Shown here piece after piece: positions 8,242 through 16,442 of a stretch of DNA of 64,000 nucleotides. The stretch spans positions 124,001 to 188,000 of the forward strand of contig NZ_JAHKPN010000011.1 of the NCBI RefSeq assembly GCF_018860545.1, written 5' to 3'. A program made the position numbers and the translations under genes. This DNA is from Winogradskyella psychrotolerans (lineage in GTDB: Bacteria > Bacteroidota > Bacteroidia > Flavobacteriales > Flavobacteriaceae). How positions within the stretch are numbered: position 1 is the first letter of the stretch; every line of letters starts with the position of its first letter. Below the pieces are notes generated by a model. That model did no database searches. It was not told the origin of the DNA and worked only from the letters and a program-made list of their open reading frames with translations.

Positions 8242-10656
8242 ATGGAATATCTTTTAAAAGCATCAGCCGTAATTGCCATCATATATTTGTGTTTTTACCT
8301 TTTTCTTAAAAAAGAAACTTTTTTTCAACACAACCGTTGGTTTCTCTTAATTGGCTTACTATTAGCACTGGTTTTTCCATTTGTAATAATTCCTATTTAT
8401 ATACCAGTTGACCCCATTACAACTGAAGTAGCTACATTTATAACAGCTACACCTTCAAATTTTGTTGCTACAGTACCAACAGAATCCGCATTTGATTGGT
8501 ATGAACTTATACCTCTATTATACGGTATAGGCCTATCTGTGTTTTTAGTTCAATTTGTCTTTCAGTTTGGATCGTTAGTTTTACTTCTTCTGAAAAACCA
8601 AAAACGTAAAGTACAACGATTCACGTATGTCATTGTAAACAATAAAATTTCTCCATTTTCATTTTTCAAATGGATTGTTTATAACCCTGAATCGTACGAA
8701 GAGAAGGAGCTTCAACTTATCTTAACTCATGAGAGAGTCCACGTCAACCAGTTGCACTCTATAGACATTCTACTTACCCAACTCGCCTGTGTAGTCTTTT
8801 GGTTTAACCCCTTAATATGGTTATACCGAAAAGAAGTTCGACAAAATTTAGAATACATTGCTGATTTTGAAAGTGAAAACAGTACACAATCAAAAAAGGA
8901 CTACCAACACTTATTATTAAAAACCAGTATTGCTAATCACGATACTATATTATCAAATAACTTTTATAATTCATCCATCAAAAAACGAATCCTTATGTTA
9001 AACAAATCAAGATCAAATAAAAAAAATCAATGGAAATACCTATTGATGCTACCGCTTTTAGCAGGTTTACTACTTAGTATGAATACAGAAACCGTTTATG
9101 TTGAAAACGATATAACCCATGAGAATTCAGGAGAAACCGTTCAATTTGTTGTTTCTAAAAACACCTCAGATGCAGAACTATATAACATGACCAAAGCTGT
9201 TGAAAACAAAGGAGGAACTTTAGTTTTTAGCCAAATTCAAAGAAATGCTTCAAACGAACTCACCAATATATTTCTAAAATTAAATAATCATAGTTATGGA
9301 GGTGGCAATTCTAAATCCCCAATAGAACCGTTTATTATCTATAAAGAATGGTTTGGTGATAAAGGAGGCTATGTTGGTCGAATGGAAGGCGCCACATTGC
9401 ATTTTGACAATGCGGCATTAATTAAGGATGCAAAAAAAACTAATGCCCTTAAAATTAGAGCACTTAATATCATTTTAAATAAAGGTATTCAGAATGAGGA
9501 CGACTATAAAAGGTATCAACAGCAACGTTCTAGATATGATCATAAAATAAATGACGAGCAAAAGAAACCTAAGGATTCTGTTATATCAGAAGAAATCAAA
9601 CTAAGGTTTACAAACCAAATGAACGATAACCGTTTAGAAGAGTTTAAAACACTTTTAAAGTCTAAAGGTGTCCAAATGAAAATTAAACGTTTACATCGTA
9701 ATCACGAAAATAAAATTAGCGATTTAAATATTGTATTTAAATCTAAAAATAGCACCGCGAATCATAAAGCCAAAAATGCCGATGGTATACGACCTTTCAA
9801 TTTTAAAATGACTGATAAAGATTTTGGTATACGTAATTTACAAGAAGAGGTACAAATTGAAGAGACCATAATGGTCTACAACCTAAAAGACTCACTATCA
9901 GAAGACATCCCAAATGATACATTATACTATAAAATAGTAAAACCTAATACCAATACAAACGATTCTATTTACATTTCAATAGATTCAACCAAAGTTAAAG
10001 ACCTATCTAAAGTAAAGCCAGACCTCTATTATGAAGGAGGTAAAGCTTTAAAGATTAATAGTGTTAGCGAAGAGATTATTATACATCAACCCCAAAAAGC
10101 GTATAAGAATATTACATATCAGTCCAATAAAAACCCAAAACCCTTAATTATTGTTAATGGTAAAGAGGTTAGCTCAGAATCACTTAACACACTAGATCCC
10201 GACAAGATTGAAAGTGTCACTGTTTTAAAGGATGAAAAAGCCATAAATAAATATGGCGAAAAAGGAAAAAATGGGGTCATTGAATTAATAACCAAAGAAA
10301 GTGTTATCATCACAAAAAAAGACAATATAAGAGAAGTTGAAACAACTGAAATAACCAGTGTTACCTATATTGATGATAAGGATCCTTCAAAAAATGCAAC
10401 TATCGCTTACATTTCAAAATACTCAACAGATGAAGTACTAGCTAGCCACCAAGTGAATCTCGAAAGACTTGGAATTACCGTTAAATATTCAAAATTAAAA
10501 CGCAATAAAGCTGGAGAGATTACCAGCATCAAAATTAGTTTAGACGATAAAGGCGGTAGCAAAGCTAGCGCAACTTGGAAAGTTAATGACGGCATTCCAA
10601 ATATAGAATATGGTAAATCTGAGGGTTCTTTAATAACCCGAACAAAACAGCAGTAA
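8242..10656 (+). CDS. BlaR1-like M56 membrane metalloprotease with long extracytoplasmic region
   Basis: Of 804 residues, the first third resembles BlaR1/MecR1: membrane helices near 5-22, 34-52 and 93-117, the zinc motif HERVH (163-167), a distal glutamate in NLEYIAD (E204), and a fourth helix near 268-285. The 500-residue remainder is not a penicillin-binding sensor. It has two charged repeats with SDAELYNMTKAVENKGGTL-like and SRLKRN-like segments. Near residues 630-690 there is a TonB-plug-like element (PLIIVNGKEV ... DPDKIESVTVLKD ... YGEKGKNGVIELIT), as in receptor plugs of this phylum. It probably senses an envelope signal and cleaves the co-encoded BlaI-like repressor. The inducer is unknown. 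Confidence 0.85.
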   Translation: MEYLLKASAVIAIIYLCFYLFLKKETFFQHNRWFLLIGLLLALVFPFVIIPIYIPVDPITTEVATFITATPSNFVATVPTESAFDWYELIPLLYGIGLSVFLVQFVFQFGSLVLLLLKNQKRKVQRFTYVIVNNKISPFSFFKWIVYNPESYEEKELQLILTHERVHVNQLHSIDILLTQLACVVFWFNPLIWLYRKEVRQNLEYIADFESENSTQSKKDYQHLLLKTSIANHDTILSNNFYNSSIKKRILMLNKSRSNKKNQWKYLLMLPLLAGLLLSMNTETVYVENDITHENSGETVQFVVSKNTSDAELYNMTKAVENKGGTLVFSQIQRNASNELTNIFLKLNNHSYGGGNSKSPIEPFIIYKEWFGDKGGYVGRMEGATLHFDNAALIKDAKKTNALKIRALNIILNKGIQNEDDYKRYQQQRSRYDHKINDEQKKPKDSVISEEIKLRFTNQMNDNRLEEFKTLLKSKGVQMKIKRLHRNHENKISDLNIVFKSKNSTANHKAKNADGIRPFNFKMTDKDFGIRNLQEEVQIEETIMVYNLKDSLSEDIPNDTLYYKIVKPNTNTNDSIYISIDSTKVKDLSKVKPDLYYEGGKALKINSVSEEIIIHQPQKAYKNITYQSNKNPKPLIIVNGKEVSSESLNTLDPDKIESVTVLKDEKAINKYGEKGKNGVIELITKESVIITKKDNIREVETTEITSVTYIDDKDPSKNATIAYISKYSTDEVLASHQVNLERLGITVKYSKLKRNKAGEITSIKISLDDKGGSKASATWKVNDGIPNIEYGKSEGSLITRTKQQ

Positions 10657-10673
10657 TACACCTTTAGAAAGTT

Positions 10674-10710
10674 AAAAAGCCAAACTAAAATCATTTAGTT
10701 TGGCTTTTTT
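10674..10710. terminator. Bidirectional terminator between convergent genes
   Basis: A 16-bp perfect stem (10674-10689 with 10694-10709, loop ATCA) is bounded by A and T runs. It serves the M56 protease gene on the plus strand and the endonuclease gene on the minus strand. Confidence 0.85.
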
Positions 10711-10728
10711 ATATATTATTTCTTTTGC

Positions 10729-12693
10729 TTACTCTACAATAACTTTCTTAATCACAGAACGGTTATCGCTTTCTAATTTTAAAAGATATATTCCTGAAGC
10801 GACCTCTAAATCAATATAACTTTCAACAGATTGCATTTGCTTTAGAAGTTTCCCTTCTATGGAATAAACCTCAACATCTGCGACTGTATTTAAACCAGAA
10901 ATATAAACACGTCCTGTTGTTGGATTAGGATATAACGCGACATTAAGTTCCGTATTATCAGCGACACTTAATACCTGAGTCCAAGTTTCACCAATCATAT
11001 TTCCCCAAATATATTCTATCATATCTGGCTGATCAATAAACGGGTTTCTATTCTTTTGCCAATTATAAATAACGTTATTTCTATTCATTTCAAAATCATC
11101 TGGAGGATCATTTCTGTGCCAGTTCAATAAGGTAGCTAAATCACCAAATTCACCAACGGTCTCTTCCGGAAAACCATTTACAATCTCTAAACCATTGTAA
11201 CGGACAGCCATATAAAACACACCTCTAGCGACGTCGCCTTTAAACATTCCTGCCGTTCCATCTGGTCCATTATATTCTCCATAAAATTGGTTATTACGGG
11301 TACTATTCTCAGGACCATCTACTACTCTTAAAGCGTGCACATCAGAATTTCCGTGACGTAACGAATCTGCTTTTGTAGTCCAGTAAACATCTATTCCATC
11401 TGCAATTTCATCTTCTTCTATACTATCAAATCCACCACGAGATCTAGGAAACGTATGTTCTCTATTCCATTTTCCTGTACTTGTAGAACTGGTTTGGACA
11501 TCTAATTTAGCACGACCTTCTTCTAAATACACCAACCAAACCTCGTTACTATGTTCAGGGTTCTGATCAGCTTCCATTAAAATATCAATAACATCAGCAT
11601 ATGTTTGTGCTCTAACAATACTTGGGTCTGCAACAATATCCTGCAAGGCTTGTCTTAATGCGACATCCTCTAAACCGTCCAAGCTATTATAATAGCCATT
11701 AGGCTGCGTACTTTCCACAATACCATAGGTAGGATTTAATGGAGTTCCAAAAGCTGCAACAGTAAAATCATTATCGACAATGCGTATTTCAATAGCACCA
11801 TTATTAGCGACTATAGGCTCTATCAAATCTAAAAACCTAATTTTTAAAACCTCATCACCTTCATCATCAGCGTCATCGATTAATGTAATTGTTGTGCTCG
11901 TTGTACTTTGTCCTGATAAAATAGTCAGATTAGTAGACCCTGTATAGTCAGATGTATTAAACCCTTCATTATCTAAACTTATATTAAAATTTAAATCAGA
12001 TGTCATGTTTGTATCAGCAGTAAACGTAATATCAAATATAGCACCTTCATCAACCTGGACATCTACAACGGAAATGGTGATAGCATTAATAGCAATCCCA
12101 GAACCATCATTCTCGCGTCTTGGAGTTGGTGTAGCCGCAGAAAACGTAACGTTTCCCATATCGTCTACGTAACGTTGAATAGATTTAGGATTTGCATTGG
12201 TACCATTATCATTATACTGTGTAGTTTCTCCAAGTTTATCTAATAAGCCAGTAGCATCCGAATCGTTAGTTCCATAAACCATCGCATCTATCAAATTCGT
12301 TTGTGTCGCGACAGTCTCTTCTGGAAAATCAAATATTGAAGCTTGATAAATTCCCACAGCATCTGGTCCATTTTGAATAACATTTTCAGCCATTAACGAC
12401 TGTGGAAACGGGGAAATATTGACACTCCCTACAACTAACAAGCCATTAATATCAGTAGTTAAGCCGTTTAAATCATAAGTAAAGTAACTACGATCTCCTC
12501 CACTACTCGATCCATTAAAAAATACCAAAATATAACCATCAGTTGAAAAATTTGGAGTTTCAGATTTTAACTCTATAAATTCGTGCGTATCTATACTCGG
12601 AGAATCTGAATCCAATTCGTTAATCACTAAAACTTGAGACCAACCCAACCCTGTAATTAAAAGTAATACTACTATGGTAATGTTCTTTATCAT
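10729..12693 (-). CDS. Secreted endonuclease I with lamin-tail and Calx-beta domains, type IX CTD
   Basis: This extracellular nuclease has 654 residues. The parts in order are: signal peptide (1-19, ending GWSQ); lamin-tail-like domain (about 21-150, VLVINELDSDSPSIDTHEFIEL); Calx-beta domain (about 170-275, with DDADDEGDEVL calcium-type acids); endonuclease I domain (about 290-560) with the active-site NREHTFPRSRG and the VHALRVVDGPENSTRNN region; and a type A sorting domain (about 575-654, ALYPNPTTGRVYI ... GIYLLKLESD ... KKVIVE). I start at 12691-12693, which gives a clean signal peptide; the frame is open 43 codons further but reads through AT-rich leader. It is likely used to degrade environmental DNA for phosphorus or nucleosides. 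Confidence 0.92.
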   Translation of the reverse strand: MIKNITIVVLLLITGLGWSQVLVINELDSDSPSIDTHEFIELKSETPNFSTDGYILVFFNGSSSGGDRSYFTYDLNGLTTDINGLLVVGSVNISPFPQSLMAENVIQNGPDAVGIYQASIFDFPEETVATQTNLIDAMVYGTNDSDATGLLDKLGETTQYNDNGTNANPKSIQRYVDDMGNVTFSAATPTPRRENDGSGIAINAITISVVDVQVDEGAIFDITFTADTNMTSDLNFNISLDNEGFNTSDYTGSTNLTILSGQSTTSTTITLIDDADDEGDEVLKIRFLDLIEPIVANNGAIEIRIVDNDFTVAAFGTPLNPTYGIVESTQPNGYYNSLDGLEDVALRQALQDIVADPSIVRAQTYADVIDILMEADQNPEHSNEVWLVYLEEGRAKLDVQTSSTSTGKWNREHTFPRSRGGFDSIEEDEIADGIDVYWTTKADSLRHGNSDVHALRVVDGPENSTRNNQFYGEYNGPDGTAGMFKGDVARGVFYMAVRYNGLEIVNGFPEETVGEFGDLATLLNWHRNDPPDDFEMNRNNVIYNWQKNRNPFIDQPDMIEYIWGNMIGETWTQVLSVADNTELNVALYPNPTTGRVYISGLNTVADVEVYSIEGKLLKQMQSVESYIDLEVASGIYLLKLESDNRSVIKKVIVE

Positions 12694-13112
12694 ATTATTT
12701 TTTTTTGTAAAGATAGTTTTAAATTTAAACACCGTTGTTACGTTATAATTAAATACAAAAATTAGTCTAATTAAAACATGAAATTTATCATAAAACTCCA
12801 ACTTCAAAAAGATGATAATCACAAAAAATAGGATTTTAAGAACAAAACCGCTCTACGATTTACAAAACAGGTCGTAAAACCCCCTATAAAACTACAAATA
12901 TGAAATCGAAAATAGCTTTTAACATTACAGATACAAACCAAAATGTAGACACGTCACAAAATAACGAAACACATATTATTATTATAGTTATAAATCAGAA
13001 TTCAATTTCATCAATTTAGAGTAAAACATTTGGACAGAGATAGGTTTAGGATATATATTGAAAACTCAATCAAACGATTAACATATTTTATTAACCTAAA
13101 AACTAGACAACC
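12694..13112. other. Intergenic DNA without a supported gene
   Basis: About 420 bp of AT-rich sequence upstream of the endonuclease gene. I see no ORF with domain or start support and no clear hairpin. It must hold the endonuclease promoter, but no full -33/-7 pair could be fixed. Confidence 0.5.
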
Positions 13113-13163
13113 ATGATGACCTTAGCACAATTAATTATTGAACTGATTATAGCAGTAATCTAA
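13113..13163 (+). CDS. Possible hydrophobic micropeptide, 16 residues
   Basis: The frame reads MMTLAQLIIELIIAVI and then TAA. The peptide is almost entirely aliphatic with one glutamate, long enough for one short membrane helix. It resembles in style the tiny membrane peptides of type I toxin systems or regulatory leaders, but no antisense RNA, promoter or homolog is demonstrated. It lies 91 bp before the 50-residue protein gene. It may be chance. Confidence 0.2.
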   Translation: MMTLAQLIIELIIAVI

Positions 13164-13196
13164 AATTACAAACCAACACCAACCAAAAAAATGTAG

Positions 13197-13229
13197 AACT
13201 TAGTTCTAGAATAAGTTTTACTATTTTTG
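13197..13229 (+). promoter_or_regulatory. Promoter with overlapping palindrome before the 50-residue gene
   Basis: TATTTTTG at 13222-13229 matches the -7 box, 26 bp before the ATG. Just upstream a 21-bp dyad (arms AACTTA 13197-13202 and TAAGTT 13212-13217 around TTCTAGAA) covers the -33 position, as a repressor or activator site would. Confidence 0.4.
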
Positions 13230-13254
13230 TTAAAGATTTATTATTCAACATAGC

Positions 13255-13407
13255 ATGAAAAACAAAATCTTTAAACTTCTGGCTCAACTCAATAAAGCCA
13301 TACTCCCATCGTATTCAAAAAAACAGTTAGACCTTAGCAAAGCTTCTAAATTACAGCTTGCTATCATAGGTTGGCGTGTTTATGTAACTAAGAATGCACT
13401 TGGATAA
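13255..13407 (+). CDS. Conserved small basic protein, 50 residues (family often labelled SsrA-binding protein)
   Basis: It begins MKNKIFKLLAQLNKAILPSY, continues with KKQLDLSKASKLQLAIIGWR, and ends VYVTKNALG. I recognise the pattern (KLL..LNKA.LPSYSK..LDLSKASK.QLA..W) from short flavobacterial proteins commonly given the name SsrA-binding protein by automated pipelines. It is far too short to be SmpB (about 150 residues) and shares no SmpB core, so that name should not be trusted. It is basic, with an amphipathic N-terminal helix. A -7 box and a palindrome precede it. Function unknown. Confidence 0.7.
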   Translation: MKNKIFKLLAQLNKAILPSYSKKQLDLSKASKLQLAIIGWRVYVTKNALG

Positions 13408-13665
13408 ACTTTGATTTTTATGTATTACAAACGCTAGAATTAGCTGTAATCCATAAAACCCCTCAAGTTTATGTTCTCCTATTATACCTGCGGAAATTTC
13501 TAATGCGCAACTAAACTACAATGTATTTATAATATATCGCGGATCCTATATGACGACGATAGTGGTCATTAAAATTGATAATCGCGTAGAATAACACAAC
13601 TCAAAACACTTCTTTTGTACTGAGACTGCTAATTATCAAACTGAAATTCGAACTTTATTTCAACG
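13408..13665. other. Intergenic DNA without a supported gene
   Basis: About 260 bp between the 50-residue gene and the tRNA terminator. No ORF, repeat or hairpin of note was seen. Confidence 0.5.
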
Positions 13666-13699
13666 AAAAAGCCCATTTCAGTAAAGAAATGGGCTTTTT
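13666..13699 (-). terminator. Terminator of tRNA-Arg
   Basis: A 14-bp perfect stem (13666-13679 with 13686-13699, loop of 6) begins 7 bp beyond the tRNA 3' end. It is A/T-flanked on both sides, so it could also stop plus-strand transcripts. Confidence 0.8.
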
Positions 13700-13705
13700 G
13701 CTCTG

Positions 13706-13779
13706 TGACCTCGACAGGATTCAAACCTGTAACCTCTTGAGCCGTAATCAAGTGCGCTATTCAGTTGCGCCACGAGGCC
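13706..13779 (-). tRNA. tRNA-Arg (anticodon ACG)
   Basis: The minus strand folds into a full cloverleaf of 74 nt: acceptor 7 bp with one G-U pair, D stem GCGC/GCGC, anticodon stem CTTGA/TCAAG with loop TTACGGC, variable AGGTT, T stem ACAGG/CCTGT with loop TTTGAAT, discriminator A. The anticodon ACG reads CGN arginine codons after A34 deamination. CCA is not encoded. Confidence 0.97.
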
Positions 13780-13825
13780 GTATTTTTCACTTTATTTAAA
13801 CCTCATGGTCCGTTTTAAGTGGGTG

Positions 13826-13858
13826 CAAATATAATACATTTATTAAAATACCACCAAA
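13826..13858 (-). promoter_or_regulatory. Promoter of tRNA-Arg
   Basis: On the minus strand TTTG (13855-13858), 21 bp, TATATTTG (13826-13833): a full Bacteroidota promoter about 47 bp before the mature tRNA 5' end. Confidence 0.65.
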
Positions 13859-13884
13859 CTATTTATTTCAAATTTTTAAATTAG

Positions 13885-13892
13885 TATTTTTG
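13885..13892 (+). promoter_or_regulatory. -7 box TATTTTTG directly before the Crp-family gene
   Basis: It ends only 4 bp before the ATG at 13897, so transcription should begin at or next to the start codon. This suggests a leaderless or nearly leaderless mRNA. Confidence 0.45.
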
Positions 13893-13896
13893 AGGT

Positions 13897-14532
13897 ATGA
13901 TTTCTAAAGAACTCCTTGAACCATTTAATTACTTATTCGATTCCGAAATAATCGATAATATCGCTGATGTTGCGTTCCTCAAAACGTTTCAAAAATCTGA
14001 TATTATCATTGATATTGGTCAGGATTTAAATTTTATCCCACTTTTAATCAAAGGAAACATCAAAGTGTTAAGAGAAGATGCTCATGGTGATGAACTCTTA
14101 TTGTACGTTTTAGAATCTGGAGACACTTGTGCCATGTCCTTAACGTGCTGCATGGTAAAATCAGTAAGTAAAATTAGAGCCGTTGCAGATGAGGATACCA
14201 CGGTGATTATGATTCCAATAGATTATATGAAACTATGGTTTAATTCCAATGAAAGTTGGAGAAATTTCATATTACAAAGTTATCAAATTCGTTTTGACGA
14301 AATGCTAGAAACGATTGACACGTTAGCTTTTATGAAAATGGATGAGCGCTTGTTCAAATATCTTACAGATCACGTAAAATTAACAGCGTCTACAAGTTTA
14401 GAAATTACACACCAAGAAATAGCAGAAGACTTAAACACATCTCGTGTTGTTATTTCTCGTTTATTAAAACAATTAGAACGTGAAAATAAAATTGAACTTG
14501 GCAGGAACAAAATTCTTGTTTTAGATTTTTAA
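13897..14532 (+). CDS. Crp/Fnr-family regulator with cysteine cluster
   Basis: The 211-residue product has an N-terminal cyclic-nucleotide-binding fold (about 15-125) and a C-terminal HTH_Crp domain (about 150-205: LEITHQEIAEDLNTSRVVISRLLKQLERENKIEL). The cNMP-binding arginine/glutamate signature is not evident. Instead three cysteines, C78, C84 and C85 (SGDTCAMSLTCCM), sit in the ligand pocket region. In this subfamily such cysteines could sense reactive or persulfide sulfur; this is inference from the genes that follow. It heads the sulfur cassette to 18185. The downstream YeeE gene has its own -7 box, so the regulator may be transcribed alone. Confidence 0.9.
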   Translation: MISKELLEPFNYLFDSEIIDNIADVAFLKTFQKSDIIIDIGQDLNFIPLLIKGNIKVLREDAHGDELLLYVLESGDTCAMSLTCCMVKSVSKIRAVADEDTTVIMIPIDYMKLWFNSNESWRNFILQSYQIRFDEMLETIDTLAFMKMDERLFKYLTDHVKLTASTSLEITHQEIAEDLNTSRVVISRLLKQLERENKIELGRNKILVLDF

Positions 14533-14564
14533 AAACCTTTAACACAGACTTAATTACAGAACTC

Positions 14565-14572
14565 TATTTTTG
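14565..14572 (+). promoter_or_regulatory. -7 box TATTTTTG of the sulfur operon
   Basis: TAnnTTTG ends 15 bp before the ATG at 14588. It overlaps the longer reading of the YeeE gene that would start at 14570, which supports the shorter start. Confidence 0.45.
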
Positions 14573-14587
14573 CATCAAATAAAAATT

Positions 14588-15145
14588 ATGGACTATATTT
14601 TACAACCTTGGCCATGGTACGTCTCCGGACCATGTATTGCTATCGTTATGTTTCTACTACTCTATTTTGGTAGAACATTTGGCATGTCGTCAAATCTTAG
14701 AACTATGTGTGCTATAGGCGGAGCTGGTAAACACGTTAAGTTTTTTAACTATGACTGGAAAAGTCATAAATGGAATTTAGTTGTTGTACTTGGTGCTATT
14801 GTTGGTGGTTTTATCGCACACTTTTTATTATCGAACCCTATAGATATGGATCTGAGCGAAGCCACTGTAAAAGATTTGTCTGCACTTGGATTTAATAACG
14901 TTGGTCAAAGTTTATTACCACTAGAATTATTTAGTTGGGACGCTGTTTTAAGTATTAAAGGATTGTCTATACTCATAGTTGGTGGATTTCTTGTTGGTTT
15001 TGGGACGCGTTATGCTGGTGGTTGTACTTCTGGCCATGCGATCACAGGGTTGAGTAGTTTACAATTACCATCATTAATTGCTGTTATCGGTTTCTTTTTA
15101 GGAGGCCTCATTATGATTCATCTTATTTTTCCAATACTCTTTTAA
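14588..15145 (+). CDS. YeeE/YedE-family membrane transporter, N-terminal half
   Basis: Of 185 residues, about five are hydrophobic helices (near 13-28, 64-80, 127-141, 160-180 and a shorter one). The family motif GGCTSGH has C146, and C41 lies in MCAIGG. Full-length YeeE/TsuA proteins (about 350 residues) import thiosulfate by passing it along such cysteines; here the protein is half that size. The other half is encoded 2 bp downstream (15148-15564), so the two probably form one heterodimeric channel in the inner membrane. I start at 14588 because the longer frame overlaps the promoter. Substrate thiosulfate or sulfane sulfur is inferred from family and neighbours. Confidence 0.88.
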   Translation: MDYILQPWPWYVSGPCIAIVMFLLLYFGRTFGMSSNLRTMCAIGGAGKHVKFFNYDWKSHKWNLVVVLGAIVGGFIAHFLLSNPIDMDLSEATVKDLSALGFNNVGQSLLPLELFSWDAVLSIKGLSILIVGGFLVGFGTRYAGGCTSGHAITGLSSLQLPSLIAVIGFFLGGLIMIHLIFPILF

Positions 15146-15147
15146 TT

Positions 15148-15564
15148 ATGGGTAAGTATATAAAGTTTTTTATCGTTGGTATTTTCTTCGGAATTGTTTT
15201 AGTTAAATCTGAAGCCGTATCTTGGTATCGTATTTTTGAGATGTTTAAGTTTCAATCCTTTCATATGTATGGTATAATTGGGACTGCGGTTGGTACTGGT
15301 ATTGTAATACTTTTACTTTCTAAAAAGCAGAAGATTAAAACCACGGAAGGTACCACGTTAATAGTCCCATTAAAAGACCGTGGTTTTACACGTTATATCC
15401 TTGGAGGAACTATCTTTGGATTGGGATGGGCATTATCTGGAGCTTGTCCTGGCCCCATGTATATATTAATTGGTACAGGAGCGTTTTCAATTATTATTGT
15501 TATTGCCGCAGCTTTATTAGGTACTTATGTTTACGGATTATTAAAAGATAAACTACCACATTAA
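15148..15564 (+). CDS. YeeE/YedE-family (DUF6691-like) membrane transporter, C-terminal half
   Basis: This 138-residue protein has about four helices (near 5-20, 40-58, 84-98, 108-132) and the motif SGACPGP with C100, the counterpart of the second thiosulfate-relay cysteine motif in long YeeE proteins. It starts 2 bp after the stop of the partner half and is followed after 1 bp by a TauE-like gene, so all three are almost certainly cotranscribed. It is expected to pair with the 14588-15145 product in the inner membrane. Confidence 0.88.
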   Translation: MGKYIKFFIVGIFFGIVLVKSEAVSWYRIFEMFKFQSFHMYGIIGTAVGTGIVILLLSKKQKIKTTEGTTLIVPLKDRGFTRYILGGTIFGLGWALSGACPGPMYILIGTGAFSIIIVIAAALLGTYVYGLLKDKLPH

Positions 15565-15565
15565 A

Positions 15566-16372
15566 ATGGAACTCGTAGAAATTATAGGGTATATCGGAGC
15601 GCTTATTGTTGGACTTGTTTTAGGTTTAATAGGTGGAGGTGGCTCTATCTTAACGGTGCCTATATTGGTGTATTTTTTAGGCTTTAGTCCAATAGCTGCC
15701 ACTGGTTATTCCCTGTTTATAGTTGGAAGTACAGCTTTAGTTGGTACGTTTCGTAACATCAAAAAAAATACGATAGATTTTAAAACAGCTATCATATTTG
15801 CAATCCCTTCCATCTTTACGGTTTTTATGGTGAGACGCGTAGTCGTACCTAATTTACCAGAGGTATTGTTTTCTATAGGTAATTTTACACTTACCAATTC
15901 ATTATTTATCATGTTGTTATTTGCCATTATTATGCTTTTAGCGGGTTGGTCTATGATTAAATCTAAAACCATTAATAGTGACAGCACACTAAAAACATTC
16001 GATAATACGCACTATTTCGCCATCGGTACACAAGCTATAGGAATCGGTGCTTTAGCAGGCTTAGTTGGAGCTGGTGGAGGATTTCTCATCGTACCGGCTT
16101 TGGTTTTATTGGTCAAACTTCCCATAAAAAAAGCCATTAGCACCTCATTATTTATTATAGCAATACAATCACTGATAGGCTTTTTAGGTGATTTAAATAA
16201 AACCGTCTCAATAGATTGGCAGTTTCTTATAACGTTCACCGTGATCTCAATTGTCGGTATATTTATAGGATTAGCACTATCTAAAAAAATAAGTGCCAAA
16301 CGATTAAAAAGAGGATTCGGCTATTTTACCTTAATAATGGCTGTATATATCATTTTCAAAGAGCTCTTTTAA
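15566..16372 (+). CDS. TSUP-family exporter (TauE/SafE-like)
   Basis: The 268 residues are organised in two homologous halves with about eight helices. The first half has GLVLGLIGGGGSILTVPILVY (near 16-36) and the second GALAGLVGAGGGFLIVPAL (near 156-175); both are the family signature. TauE/SafE proteins move sulfite, sulfoacetate or other organosulfur anions. Beside a persulfide dioxygenase it probably exports sulfite or a related anion, as TauE does in the staphylococcal cst locus. It starts 1 bp after the preceding stop. Confidence 0.9.
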   Translation: MELVEIIGYIGALIVGLVLGLIGGGGSILTVPILVYFLGFSPIAATGYSLFIVGSTALVGTFRNIKKNTIDFKTAIIFAIPSIFTVFMVRRVVVPNLPEVLFSIGNFTLTNSLFIMLLFAIIMLLAGWSMIKSKTINSDSTLKTFDNTHYFAIGTQAIGIGALAGLVGAGGGFLIVPALVLLVKLPIKKAISTSLFIIAIQSLIGFLGDLNKTVSIDWQFLITFTVISIVGIFIGLALSKKISAKRLKRGFGYFTLIMAVYIIFKELF

Positions 16373-16442
16373 CACACTTTGTGATAATTATCACATTTCA
16401 AAAAACGAAGTTTCGTAAATTTGCAACTCAAATAAATTAAGA

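Noticed and set aside
12694..12822. N-terminal extension of the endonuclease gene
   Set aside because: The added 43 residues are AT-rich leader and would hide the signal peptide that starts at 12693.
12852..12867. 16-bp sequence identical to 60039-60054, both intergenic
   Set aside because: In 64 kb of AT-rich DNA one such chance match is expected; the flanks do not match and no shared gene context exists.
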